Positions 9,653 through 18,163 of a stretch of 64,000 nt of DNA are shown in pieces. The stretch is from Streptomyces sp. GKU 895 (GTDB lineage: Bacteria; Actinomycetota; Actinomycetes; Streptomycetales; Streptomycetaceae), in assembly GCA_002027195.1 (NCBI GenBank), contig MWJO01000024.1, positions 1 to 64,000 of the forward strand, given 5' to 3'. The notes under the pieces are model-generated. The model did not search any database. It saw only the letters and a program-made list of their open reading frames with translations, and was not told the origin of the DNA. A program made the position numbers and the translations under genes. Every line of letters begins with the position of its first letter. Position 1 is the stretch's first letter.

Positions 9653-9667
9653 CGCCGGACAGGGAAA

Positions 9668-9691
9668 AGGCACCCGTGGACACGGGTGCCT
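9668..9691 (-). terminator. Terminator for the small minus-strand gene
   Basis: A perfect 10-bp stem (9668-9677 with 9682-9691) has a 4-nt loop. Read on the minus strand it is followed by TTTT, so it mainly serves the gene at 9725-9889. It may also limit read-through from the protease gene. Confidence 0.7.
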
Positions 9692-9724
9692 CAGGTGGCC
9701 TTGAGTGTCTTCCGAGGCTGGATG

Positions 9725-9889
9725 TCAGGCCGGCTGGGGGGCCGCGGCGGCCCACTCCAGGACGAGCCGCTGGTACTCCTCGCGCTGCTCGCCGCTCAGT
9801 GTCCCGCCCGACCGGAACCACAGGGCCCGGATCTCCTCGTTGACCTCGTCAGCCGACCTGTCGGAGGCGGGTTCAACACTGGTGGACAT
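9725..9889 (-). CDS. Small acidic protein of unknown function, 54 residues
   Basis: The product is a 54-residue, mainly helical protein (EVNEEIRALWFRSGG, then LSGEQREEYQRLVLEWAAA). It has a good codon pattern and a terminator directly downstream, which supports a real gene. The ATG at 9889 starts the region that looks conserved. There is no clear Shine-Dalgarno sequence, but TATGCT lies seven bases upstream of the ATG, so a leaderless transcript is possible. I do not recognise a function. Longer in-frame starts upstream would add a basic sequence of non-coding character. Confidence 0.6.
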   Translation of the reverse strand: MSTSVEPASDRSADEVNEEIRALWFRSGGTLSGEQREEYQRLVLEWAAAAPQPA

Positions 9890-10026
9890 GATGTGAAGCA
9901 TACGGGCCCTGACGTGAAGGCCACGTGAGTAAGTACGAGCAATACGGACATTTCGGACCGTGTTGCTGATCACGTCCATCTGTCCACCCCGGTCAGGGAG
10001 TTCACGCAGCTCAGACGTGGCGGAAC

Positions 10027-11190
10027 TCACGCTTCCGCGCTGCCGAGCACCAGGACCTGGATGGCCAGGACCGCCGCTCCGCGCGCCCAGTCGTGAAAGT
10101 CGGACACCTTGGTCTCCAGGTCGATCGGCGCGGCGAGCGGGTGCCGGTGGACGCGGATCGTGTCGTCCACGACCTTGCCGGCCACGTCCATCAGGCCCAC
10201 GCCCTCACCGGCGAGCAGGATCTTCTGCGGCATCGCGAAGTTGGCGATCTGGGCGATCAGGGTGCCGAGTGCCCGCGCGGCCTCGTCGACGACCCGGGCC
10301 GGCATGGCCTCGCCCGCGGCGGCGAGGGCGAGGATCTCCTCGTAGCTGTGGTCGCGCCCGGTCGCGGCCCGCACCTGGTAGCGGATGCTGGGGATGGCCA
10401 ACAGGGAGACGGCGCTGCCCCGTTCACCCTCGGGGGTCAGCGGGCCGTTGGGGGTGACGATCCAGTGGCGCCCGAAGCCCCGGTCCTCCTCGGCGTAGGG
10501 CACCCGCCGCCCGTTCAGCACGAGTCCGTAGCCGATGCCGGCGCCGATGGTCAGCACGACGAACCTCTCGAGGCCGCGGCCGGCGCCGAACCAGGTCTCC
10601 GCCTCGACGAGCGCGGCGACGTCGTTCTCCACGACGACCGGCAACCCCGTGCGGTCCTCGACGAGTTCGGCGAGCGGGACGTCCCGCCAGTCCAGGAACG
10701 GTGACTCACCCACGACGGCACGCTCCTGGACCAGCCCGCCCACACCGACGCCGATCCCGGCGACCCGCGAGGGGTGGGCGCGGGACAGCTCGTCGGCCAT
10801 CTCCGCGAGCACGTCGGCGACTTCGGCGGGGTCGTGGGTGGTGAGGGCGCGGTCGTGGCGGGCGACGATCTCGCTGCGCAGGGTGGTGACGACGCCGTAG
10901 ACCATGTCGCCGGTCACCTTGAAGCCGATGAAGGAACGGGAGTCGGCGACGACGTCGAGCGGCTGCGAGGGGCGGCCCTGGCGCACCCCGGCGGGGCCGC
11001 CCGCCTCGGGGACCTCGATCAGCAGCCCGGACTCGATGAGCGGCTTGGTCAGCCGGGTGAGGCTGCCCGCGGACAGGTCGAGGCGACGCGCGAGTTCGGT
11101 GCGCGACAGCGGCCCGTGGACGAGCACCTCGATCGCCACCGAGCGCTCACCGGGACTCAGGGGGTGCCAGCTGGCGGCTGCTGCGGTCAT
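10027..11190 (-). CDS. ROK family transcriptional repressor
   Basis: This 387-residue NagC/XylR-type regulator has an N-terminal winged helix-turn-helix (LSRTELARRLDLSAGSLTRL, about residues 29-48) and a C-terminal ROK sugar-sensing domain. The latter includes GIGVGVGGLV, VVENDVAALVEAE and LTIGAGIGYGLVLNG. The ATG at 11190 has GGGGGA upstream. It is divergent from a carbohydrate ABC importer and a sugar dehydrogenase gene, which are its likely targets. The ligand is presumably a sugar or phosphosugar transported by that system. Two similar 26-28 bp sequences in the shared upstream region are candidate binding sites. The frame is clean throughout. Confidence 0.85.
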   Translation of the reverse strand: MTAAAASWHPLSPGERSVAIEVLVHGPLSRTELARRLDLSAGSLTRLTKPLIESGLLIEVPEAGGPAGVRQGRPSQPLDVVADSRSFIGFKVTGDMVYGVVTTLRSEIVARHDRALTTHDPAEVADVLAEMADELSRAHPSRVAGIGVGVGGLVQERAVVGESPFLDWRDVPLAELVEDRTGLPVVVENDVAALVEAETWFGAGRGLERFVVLTIGAGIGYGLVLNGRRVPYAEEDRGFGRHWIVTPNGPLTPEGERGSAVSLLAIPSIRYQVRAATGRDHSYEEILALAAAGEAMPARVVDEAARALGTLIAQIANFAMPQKILLAGEGVGLMDVAGKVVDDTIRVHRHPLAAPIDLETKVSDFHDWARGAAVLAIQVLVLGSAEA

Positions 11191-11213
11191 GGCGATCAGT
11201 ATCCCCCGGTTAT

Positions 11214-11324
11214 TTCTTTCACGATGGAAGCAATGTGGCCACTCTAGACGCAGTCGATGGCCGAGAAAAGATACATGCACGCCCCTTGACGCCCTCATTC
11301 TTTCGCCACAAAAGTAAGTGGCCG
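11214..11324. promoter_or_regulatory. Divergent promoter region with two repeat operators (ROK candidate)
   Basis: Two imperfect direct repeats occur at 11214-11241 and 11298-11324. Both begin TTCTTTC, have a purine-rich AAG in the middle and end GTGGCC. Inside each lies CTTTC-N5-(GG or AA)AAG, a weak inverted repeat. TTGACG at 11286-11291 is a good -35 candidate for the importer, which would place its -10 inside the second repeat. I infer binding by the ROK repressor. Confidence 0.5.
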
Positions 11325-11357
11325 AGGACGAGCCGCCGCAGACGAGGGAGTCTCCCG

Positions 11358-12323
11358 ATGACCATCGCCTCCAGCAGCCCTCCGTCGCGCCTCCCCGTGG
11401 GTGGCGCCGAGGGCGTACGGACGACACCGAGGACTCGGAAGGCGAGAGCCCGGGAGGGCGGCGGGGACGGCCGGCTCGCCGCGGTGTTCCTCGCACCGGC
11501 GCTGCTGGGCTTCCTGGTCTTCCTGCTCTGGCCGACGCTGCGGGGCATCTATCTGAGCTTCACCCGCTTCAACCTGCTCACGCCCGCGGAGTGGGTGGGT
11601 CTCGACAACTACGACCGGATGGTCCACGACCCGATCTTCTGGGACTCGCTGCGGGTCACCGTCGTCTACGTGGTCATCAACATCGGGGTGCAGACGGTGT
11701 CGGCGCTCGCCATCGCCGTGCTGCTCCAGCGGCTGACCCAGTCGGCGGTGCTGCGCGGCATCGTGCTCACGCCGTATCTGATGTCGAACGTCGTCGCGGG
11801 CATCGTCTGGCTCTGGGTCCTGGACACCCAGCTCGGCATCGGCAACGAGATCATCGCGGGCCTCGGTTTCGATCGCATCCCGTTCCTCAACGACCAGACC
11901 TGGGCGATCCCGACCATCGCCCTGATCAACGTGTGGCGGCACGTCGGCTACACCGCGCTGCTGCTGTTCGCGGGACTCCAGGCCATCCCGAACGACATGT
12001 ACGAGGCCGCCAAGGTGGACGGCGCGAGCGAGTGGCGCATGTTCTGGCGGATCACCCTGCCGCTGCTGCGCCCGGTCCTGGCGGTCGTGCTGATCATGAC
12101 GGTGATCGGATCGTTCCAGGTGTTCGACACGGTCGCCGTGACGACCAACGGCGGTCCCGCGAACGCCACCAACGTCCTGCAGTTCTACATCTACGGCTCC
12201 GCCTTCGGCCGCTTCCAGTTCGGCTACGCCTCCGCGATGTCGGTGGCGCTGCTCGTGGTGCTCAGCGCGATCACCGTGCTCCAGTACCGGATCACCCGCG
12301 CCGGCCAGACCGACCTCGGCTGA
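11358..12323 (+). CDS. Carbohydrate ABC transporter permease (MalF type)
   Basis: This 321-residue integral membrane protein has six predicted membrane segments after a basic N-terminal tail. The permease EAA loop, which docks the ATPase, is visible as EAAKVDGASEWRMFWRITLP near residue 220. FLVFLLWPTLRGIYLSFTRF is the usual first segment of MalF-like sugar permeases. The ATG at 11358 has GGGAG seven bases upstream. It heads a four-gene operon with a second permease, a binding lipoprotein and a dehydrogenase. No ATPase gene is present; in Streptomyces such importers commonly use the shared ATPase MsiK, so that is the likely energiser. Confidence 0.88.
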   Translation: MTIASSSPPSRLPVGGAEGVRTTPRTRKARAREGGGDGRLAAVFLAPALLGFLVFLLWPTLRGIYLSFTRFNLLTPAEWVGLDNYDRMVHDPIFWDSLRVTVVYVVINIGVQTVSALAIAVLLQRLTQSAVLRGIVLTPYLMSNVVAGIVWLWVLDTQLGIGNEIIAGLGFDRIPFLNDQTWAIPTIALINVWRHVGYTALLLFAGLQAIPNDMYEAAKVDGASEWRMFWRITLPLLRPVLAVVLIMTVIGSFQVFDTVAVTTNGGPANATNVLQFYIYGSAFGRFQFGYASAMSVALLVVLSAITVLQYRITRAGQTDLG

Positions 12324-12342
12324 GGAGAGGGGAGACACCGAC

Positions 12343-13269
12343 ATGGCCGCTGCGACCGCTGCGACGAGTCCCGTGTCCGTACGACCGCTCAGGCGCCGCC
12401 CCTCCGTGGGCCGGATCGCCGCCTGGGTGGTGATGGCCGCGATCGTGCTCGTGACCCTGCTGCCGTTCTACTGGATCCTGCGCACCGCGCTGTCCTCCAA
12501 CACCGCGCTCGCCGCCCACCCCGGCGACCCGCTGCCCGTCGACTTCACCACCGGCGGCTTCGAACGGGCGCTGGGCCTGCAGTCCGCGCAGGAGGCGATC
12601 GCCCAGGGCGGGGCGGGCGGCGGGCTGAAATTCTGGCGCTATCTGATCAACTCGGTCGTCGTCTCGACCCTGATCACCGTCTGCCAGATCTTCTTCTCCG
12701 CCATGGCCGCCTACGCCTTCGCCCGGCTGCGCTGGCGCGGCCGGGACAAGGTCTTCGGGCTCTTCCTGGCCGGGCTGATGGTGCCGACCATCTTCACGCT
12801 GCTGCCGAACTTCGTGCTCATCAAGCAACTCGGCCTGATCGACAACCTGTTGGGCATCGCCCTGCCGACGATGTTCATGACGCCGTTCGCGGTGTTCTTC
12901 CTGCGGCAGTTCTTCATGAACGTGCCCCGCGAGGTCGAGGAGGCCGCCCTGCTCGACGGCGCCGGGAAGGTGAGGATCTTCTTCCGGGTGATGCTGCCGA
13001 TGGCGTCCACGCCGATCCTCACGCTCGGCGTGCTGACGTACATCACCTCCTGGAACGACTACTTCTGGCCGCTGATGGTGTCCTACAGCGACAGCTCGCG
13101 GGTGCTGACCGTGGCGCTCGCCATCTTCCGGGCGCAGACCCCGCAGACCGGTTACGACTGGTCCGGTCTGATGGCCGCCACGCTCATCGCGGCCCTTCCC
13201 ATGCTGCTGCTCTTCGGCGTCTTCGCGCGCCGCATCGTCAGCACCATCAGCTTCACCGGCGTCAAGTAA
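12343..13269 (+). CDS. Carbohydrate ABC transporter permease (MalG type)
   Basis: This 308-residue MalG-like permease pairs with the preceding one. It shows the characteristic first segment LVTLLPFYWILRTALSSN and an EAA loop, EEAALLDGAGKVRIFFRVML, near residue 205. WNDYFWPLMVS follows near residue 240. The ATG at 12343 follows GAGGAGAGGGGAGA, a strong ribosome binding site, 19 bases after the previous stop. An unusual Gly/Ala-rich insertion (GGAGGGLKFWRYL, about residues 88-100) precedes the second membrane segment. The substrate is not predictable from the permease alone. Confidence 0.88.
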   Translation: MAAATAATSPVSVRPLRRRPSVGRIAAWVVMAAIVLVTLLPFYWILRTALSSNTALAAHPGDPLPVDFTTGGFERALGLQSAQEAIAQGGAGGGLKFWRYLINSVVVSTLITVCQIFFSAMAAYAFARLRWRGRDKVFGLFLAGLMVPTIFTLLPNFVLIKQLGLIDNLLGIALPTMFMTPFAVFFLRQFFMNVPREVEEAALLDGAGKVRIFFRVMLPMASTPILTLGVLTYITSWNDYFWPLMVSYSDSSRVLTVALAIFRAQTPQTGYDWSGLMAATLIAALPMLLLFGVFARRIVSTISFTGVK

Positions 13270-13279
13270 GGGGCCAGGC

Positions 13280-14623
13280 ATGCGAATTCGTACCGTGATG
13301 GCGCTCACGGGAGCGCTGACGCTGTCCCTGGTCTCCGGGTGCGCGCAAGGAGGCGCGGCCGGCTCGGGCGCCGGCTCCGTGACGTACTGGCTGTGGGACG
13401 CCAACCAGCTGCCCGCCTACCAGGCCTGCGCGAAGGACTTCGAGAAGGAGAACCCGGGCCTCGACGTCAAGATCACACAGATGGGCTGGGCCGACTACTG
13501 GACCAAGCTCACCGCGAGCTTCATCGCGGGCACCGAGCCGGACGTCTTCACCGACCACATCCAGAAGTTCGGCCAGTTCGCCGACCTCGACGTGCTCGAA
13601 CCGCTGGACGACCTGGGCATCGACGACTCCGCCTACCAGGCCGGGCTCGGCGCGAACTGGATCGGCCGGGACGGCCACCGCTACGGCGCCCCCAAGGACT
13701 GGGACACCGTCGCCCTCTTCTACAACAAGAAACTGACCGCGGCCGCCGGCCTCACCGCCGAGCAGCTCAACTCCCTGTCCTGGAACCCTGAAAACGGCGG
13801 CACCTTCGAGAAGGCCATCGCGCATCTGACCGTCGACCGCAACGGCAAGCGGGGCGACGAACCGGGCTTCGACAAGAACCACGTCAAGGTGTACGGCCTC
13901 GCCACAGGCGGCGCCGGCGACAGCGACGGGCAGACCACCTGGAGCCCGTTCACCGCCTCGGCGGGCTGGAACTACACGGACAGGGCCCGCTGGGGCACAG
14001 CCTACGAATACGACAGCAAGACCTTCCAGTCGGTGATCGACTGGTACTTCGGGCTGGCGAAGAAGGGCTATCTCGCGCCCTACACCGACTACACCGACGG
14101 CGCCAACCCGGCCAACGCGCAGGTGGCCTCCGGCAGGGCGGCGGCGGCCTTCGACGGCGCCTGGATGATCTCGACGTACTACGGCACCAAGGGCCTCGAC
14201 GTCGGCACGGCCGTCACCCCCACCGGCCCGAGCGGCAAGCGCGCCACCATGATGAACGGCCTCGCCGACTCGGTCACCAGACACGCCCGCAACAAGGAGG
14301 GCGCGAGGAAATGGGTGCAGTACCTGGCCTCGAACGAGTGCCAGAAGACCGTCGGCGGCTACGGCATCGTCTTCCCGGCCACCCCTGACGGCACCGCGGC
14401 GGCCGTGGCGGCGTACCGGAAGAAGGGCATCGACGTGTCCGCCTTCACCGAACCGGTCACCGACAAGCGGCACGCCCGGACGTTCTCGTTCCCGGTCACC
14501 GACTACGCGGCGGACGTGTACGCGCTGATGCGGCCGGCCATGCAGGACGTCTTCGCCAACGACGCCCCCGTGAGCGGGCTGACCAAGACCAACGACCAGA
14601 TCAACTTCATCCTCGGCCAATGA
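13280..14623 (+). CDS. Extracellular sugar-binding lipoprotein of the ABC importer
   Basis: This 447-residue family 1 solute-binding protein has a lipoprotein signal peptide ending at LVSGC (Cys at about residue 21). It would be lipidated and anchored outside the membrane to capture the sugar. SVTYWLWDANQLPAYQACAK begins the mature fold, and TKLTASFIAGTEPDVFTDH is typical of sugar-binding proteins. Its start lies 10 bases after the permease stop. The dehydrogenase downstream suggests the substrate is a sugar, polyol or sugar derivative oxidised soon after uptake. Confidence 0.88.
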   Translation: MRIRTVMALTGALTLSLVSGCAQGGAAGSGAGSVTYWLWDANQLPAYQACAKDFEKENPGLDVKITQMGWADYWTKLTASFIAGTEPDVFTDHIQKFGQFADLDVLEPLDDLGIDDSAYQAGLGANWIGRDGHRYGAPKDWDTVALFYNKKLTAAAGLTAEQLNSLSWNPENGGTFEKAIAHLTVDRNGKRGDEPGFDKNHVKVYGLATGGAGDSDGQTTWSPFTASAGWNYTDRARWGTAYEYDSKTFQSVIDWYFGLAKKGYLAPYTDYTDGANPANAQVASGRAAAAFDGAWMISTYYGTKGLDVGTAVTPTGPSGKRATMMNGLADSVTRHARNKEGARKWVQYLASNECQKTVGGYGIVFPATPDGTAAAVAAYRKKGIDVSAFTEPVTDKRHARTFSFPVTDYAADVYALMRPAMQDVFANDAPVSGLTKTNDQINFILGQ

Positions 14624-14661
14624 CTCGGGCCATGACTCGACCAGTGAAAGGCATCTCCTCC

Positions 14662-15861
14662 ATGACGTTCTCCCTCGGCATCGTCGGCGCCGGGCAGTTC
14701 TCGGGCCAGTTCGCCAAACTGTTCCTGGCCCACCCCGGTGTCAGCGACGTCCATGTCACCGACCTCCTGCCGGATCGCGCCGAGCAACTCGACGCCGCCG
14801 AAGGCCTGTCGGGCACCTTCCCCTCGTACCAGGCCATGCTGGAGTCGGAGGACGTCGACGCGGTCGCGATCTTCACCCAGCGCTGGACGCACGGTCCGCT
14901 GGTCCTCCAGGGCCTGAACGCCGGAAAGCACGTCTATTCCGCGGTCCCCATGGCGATCACCACCGAGGAGATCGCGGCGATCATCGACACGGTCAAGGCG
15001 ACCGGGCTGACGTACATGATGGGCGAGACCAGCCACTACAACCCGGCGACCGTGCACGCCCGCAACCAGATCGCCGAGGGGGCCTTCGGACGGCTCTTCT
15101 ACGCCGAGGGCGACTACGTCCACGACATGGACCTGGGCTTCTACGAGGCGTACCAGTACAGCGGCGGCGACAACTGGAAGGCCACCGCCAGCTATCCCCC
15201 GCTGCTGTACCCGACCCACTCGGTGGGCGGGGTGCTCGGCGCCTGGCAGACGCACGCGGTGAGCGTGTCGGCGATCGGTGTCGTGGACGACCGCGGGGAC
15301 GGGGTGTTCGACAAGGAGGTCAGCCAGTTCGGCAACGACTTCTCCAACGCCACCGCGCTGTTCGAGGTGGCGGGCGGCGGTTCGTTCCGTACCAACGAGT
15401 TCCGGCGGGTGGGCTACCCCTCGCACATCCGCGAGTCCCGTTTCCGCTTCTTCGGCACGGAGGCGAGCATGGAGCAGCTCGCCACATATGCGCTGTGGCA
15501 GGACAAGAAAGGCGTGAAGGACATCAGCGAACTGCTGGAGCCCAAGCCCACCTTGTCCCCTGACGACCCGTCACTCCAGCACATCGCGCCGGACCTGCGG
15601 GCCGCCTTCACCTCCGGCTCGGCGCCGGTGCACGACCGCTCGCGGCTGCCGCGGGAGTTCGACCACCTGCACAACGGCCACGAAGGCAGCCACCACTTCC
15701 TGGTGGACGACTTCGTCACCGCGGTCAACTCCCGCACGCTGCCGTCCGTCAACGCCTGGGTGGCGGCCCGCTACACCCTGCCGGGCATCGTCGCGCACGA
15801 GTCCGCGCGGCAGGGTGGGGTACGGCTGGAGATCCCGGACTTCGGGGACGCACCGCGGTAA
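14662..15861 (+). CDS. Gfo/Idh/MocA family sugar oxidoreductase
   Basis: This 399-residue NAD(P)-dependent dehydrogenase begins FSLGIVGAGQFSGQFAKLF, the nucleotide-binding Rossmann motif. It continues with AGKHVYSAVPMAIT and the family motif EGDYVHDMD. Such enzymes oxidise or isomerise sugars and inositols. An alternative ATG at 14620 overlaps the stop of the binding-protein gene (ATGA) and would add 14 residues without family character. I chose 14662 because the conserved sequence begins there, although coupling from 14620 is possible. As the last gene of the importer operon it probably performs the first catabolic step. Confidence 0.85.
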   Translation: MTFSLGIVGAGQFSGQFAKLFLAHPGVSDVHVTDLLPDRAEQLDAAEGLSGTFPSYQAMLESEDVDAVAIFTQRWTHGPLVLQGLNAGKHVYSAVPMAITTEEIAAIIDTVKATGLTYMMGETSHYNPATVHARNQIAEGAFGRLFYAEGDYVHDMDLGFYEAYQYSGGDNWKATASYPPLLYPTHSVGGVLGAWQTHAVSVSAIGVVDDRGDGVFDKEVSQFGNDFSNATALFEVAGGGSFRTNEFRRVGYPSHIRESRFRFFGTEASMEQLATYALWQDKKGVKDISELLEPKPTLSPDDPSLQHIAPDLRAAFTSGSAPVHDRSRLPREFDHLHNGHEGSHHFLVDDFVTAVNSRTLPSVNAWVAARYTLPGIVAHESARQGGVRLEIPDFGDAPR

Positions 15862-15882
15862 CCGGCCTGCGCCGCAGGCCGG
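15862..15882. terminator. Hairpin between convergent genes
   Basis: CCGGCCTGCG and CGCAGGCCGG form a nearly uninterrupted inverted repeat right after the dehydrogenase stop and nine bases before the end of the convergent transpeptidase gene. It probably works as a bidirectional terminator. No T tract follows, which is common in Streptomyces. Confidence 0.6.
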
Positions 15883-15890
15883 GTGGCCGA

Positions 15891-16586
15891 TCAGGTGCCC
15901 GGCTTGCGGCCGTAGATGAAGACGTCGTCGCCCTTCTTCAGCAGCGACCAGTACTTCTTGGCGTCCTTCTTGGTCATGTTGGTGCAGCCGTGCGAGCCCG
16001 GCGGGTTCCACATGCTGAGGTTCACCGAGTGGAAGGCCTGGCCGCCGTCGAAGAACTGGCTGTACGGCATGGGCACGTTGTAGATGTTCGAGACGTGGTC
16101 GATGTCCCGCCAGTAGATCTTCTTCAGACCGGTGCGGGTCTCGTAGCCGTCACGGCCGGTGCGCACCGGGACGGGCCCGTAGACCAGCCGGTCGCCGTCC
16201 TGGATCCAGCTCAGCTGGAGGGTGAGGTTGACGCAGGCGATCCGGCCCTTGTTGGTCGGGCACTTGCCTTCCTTGTTGGGGTTGTTGCCGACCGCCTTCT
16301 GCTTCTTCATCAGGTCCATCACACCCCAGGTGACGGAACCGGCGTAGCCGACGTTGGGCTTGATGCCGTGCTTGTTCTGGAAGGCCTGGATGGCCTTGCA
16401 GTCGGTCGTCGACTGCTTGCCGTCGACCGTGAGGCCGAGGAACTTCTCGACCTGCTTCTGGTACGGCCCGGTCTGCGTGGTGCAGCTCGCCGCCTGCGCG
16501 GGCGCGGCGCCCATCGCGAGGGTGAGCGGTGCGACCAGCCCGGTGAGTGCGAGGGCGACGGCCCCTCGTCTGCGTATGTCCCCCAT
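15891..16586 (-). CDS. Secreted L,D-transpeptidase with peptidoglycan-binding domain
   Basis: This 231-residue exported protein has a signal peptide (about 1-33, cut near AQAA), a short peptidoglycan-binding domain (about 42-95; YQKQVEKFLGLTVDG, IQAFQNKHGI) and a YkuD catalytic domain (about 120-227). The catalytic residues visible are His186 in AFHSV and Cys201 in SHGCTNM. Such enzymes form 3-3 cross-links in cell-wall peptidoglycan or attach proteins to it. The ATG at 16586 has GGAAGG upstream. It converges on the sugar dehydrogenase gene. Confidence 0.88.
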   Translation of the reverse strand: MGDIRRRGAVALALTGLVAPLTLAMGAAPAQAASCTTQTGPYQKQVEKFLGLTVDGKQSTTDCKAIQAFQNKHGIKPNVGYAGSVTWGVMDLMKKQKAVGNNPNKEGKCPTNKGRIACVNLTLQLSWIQDGDRLVYGPVPVRTGRDGYETRTGLKKIYWRDIDHVSNIYNVPMPYSQFFDGGQAFHSVNLSMWNPPGSHGCTNMTKKDAKKYWSLLKKGDDVFIYGRKPGT

Positions 16587-16685
16587 GGTGGGCGGTGCCT
16601 TCCTGTTCCGTGTCCGGTGCGATCTCCCTGTTTGACCGGTACACCGGGGCGGCGGTTGTATGCCGGCTCAGGCTGTGACCAAACG

Positions 16686-16831
16686 GTGAAATTCCAGCTC
16701 GTCGCAGCGGCGCAGCGGCTCCACCGCACGGCCGAGGACGTCCGGGCCGCGCGGGCCGCCGGCTCCGTGACCGGCGGGTGTCCACGGAGGACGTGGACCG
16801 GATCATCGCGGCTGTGGCACGGGTGCGGTGA
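16686..16831 (+). CDS. Possible small protein, about 48 residues (frameshifted)
   Basis: Reading from a GTG at 16686 gives FQLVAAAQRLHRTAEDVR. Adding one G near 16770 continues it as DRRVSTEDVDRIIAAVARVR, with a stop at 16829-16831. The two halves together look like a short, charged, helical protein. The last 29 bases overlap the end of the convergent MFS gene. No strong ribosome binding site is seen. It may be a real small gene, a remnant of a larger one, or chance. Confidence 0.3.
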
Positions 16832-18098
16832 CGGGGGCGCGGTCCGGGAGTTCGCGGCGGGCGCGGACCGGCGAGAGGAAGACCGGCAGGAAGGCAGTCG
16901 CCAGCAGCGCCCCGCCGGCCCACAACGTGACCCGCACACCGGCCAGCTCACCGAGTGCGCCGGAGACCGCCGCACCGAGCGCGAGCGCGCCGGTCAGGAC
17001 GAAGCGGAACGTCGCGTTCATCCGGCCGAGCAGCTCGTCCGAGGTCATCCGCTGGCGCAGGCTGACGCCGAGGACGTTGTCCGTGCCGGTCTTGAACAGG
17101 GCCAGCGTCCAGCCCGCGCCGGCGAGCCACAGCCACCCGCCCCGGTCGATCAGGGGAACCAGCAGCGCGGCGGGCGCGAGGGCGACACCGGCCAGCCCGA
17201 GGGACCGGCCGTAGCCCAGCCGGCCGGCGAGGGGGCGGGCACAGCGGGCGCCCAGCAGGAGACCGAGGCCGCCCGCCGCCCAGAACAGCCCCAACGCGGC
17301 GGCGGGCAGGTCGAGTTCACGGACGAACACGACGGGCAGCATGGTGTTGACGATCTGCATGCCCACGTTGGTGAGGGCAGCGGTGAGCGCGAGGGCGCGC
17401 AGCTCCGGGTTGCCGAAGACGTGGCGCAGGCCTTCGGCGATCTGCGCCCCCAAGGTCGCCGGCCGTTCCCGTCCCGCGGGTACCTGCGGACGCCGGATCC
17501 GGGTGAGCTGGAGCGCGGAGGCCAGGTAGGTCACCGCGGTGCACAGCACGGCCACGGGGGCGCTGAGGAGCTGGACCAGAGCGCCGCCCGCGCCGCGCCC
17601 GGCGACGTTGCCCACGGCCTGCAGGCCGACCATGGCCGCGTTGGCGGGCACGAGGGCCTCGCGGCCCACGAGACGGGGCAGTGTGCTCTGGGAGGTCACG
17701 TCGAAGAACACGGTCGCCGCGCCGTTGAGCAGCACGACGGCGTAGAGCTGGCCGAGGGTGAGCGTGTCCGTCCACCAGGCGAGCGGGACGGAGGCGTACA
17801 GGACGGCACGGCCCAGGTCCGCCAGGATCAGCACCCGACGGTGGCGCATCCGGTCCACCCAGGCCCCGGCGGGCAGCCCGATGAGCAGGAACGCCAGTGT
17901 GCTGAGGGTGGCGAGCGCGCCGACCTGTCCGGGTCCCGCGTCGAGGGCGGTGACCGCGATCAGGGGGACGGCGACGTAGCTGACGTTCGTGGCGAACTGG
18001 CTGAGGGCGCTCGCGGCGAAGAGGGTGCGGAAGTCGGCGGCGCGCCAAGGGGAGTCGGGCAGTGTGGCGGCGTGGGCGTCGGGTCGGGTCTCGGGCAC
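16803..18098 (-). CDS. MFS transporter (probable drug or metabolite exporter)
   Basis: This 431-residue major facilitator protein has about twelve hydrophobic segments. The N-terminal half contains AFLLIGLPAGAWVDRMRHRR, the loop 2-3 motif of enterobactin-exporter-like (DHA3) transporters, and FFDVTSQSTLPRLV, also typical of that subgroup. The family uses the proton gradient to expel drugs, siderophores or secondary metabolites. The GTG at 18098 was chosen because an N-terminal hydrophilic tail starts there; the ribosome binding site is weak. A longer open frame joins it to the upstream dehydrogenase, but only because of the frameshift in that gene. Confidence 0.8.
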   Translation of the reverse strand: MPETRPDAHAATLPDSPWRAADFRTLFAASALSQFATNVSYVAVPLIAVTALDAGPGQVGALATLSTLAFLLIGLPAGAWVDRMRHRRVLILADLGRAVLYASVPLAWWTDTLTLGQLYAVVLLNGAATVFFDVTSQSTLPRLVGREALVPANAAMVGLQAVGNVAGRGAGGALVQLLSAPVAVLCTAVTYLASALQLTRIRRPQVPAGRERPATLGAQIAEGLRHVFGNPELRALALTAALTNVGMQIVNTMLPVVFVRELDLPAAALGLFWAAGGLGLLLGARCARPLAGRLGYGRSLGLAGVALAPAALLVPLIDRGGWLWLAGAGWTLALFKTGTDNVLGVSLRQRMTSDELLGRMNATFRFVLTGALALGAAVSGALGELAGVRVTLWAGGALLATAFLPVFLSPVRARRELPDRAPVTAPVPQPR

Positions 18099-18163
18099 AC
18101 GAGAACGCTGCCCGACGCCGTCCGCGCAGCACAAGTGAAAAGATCTACAGCGAATGTTAAGCG

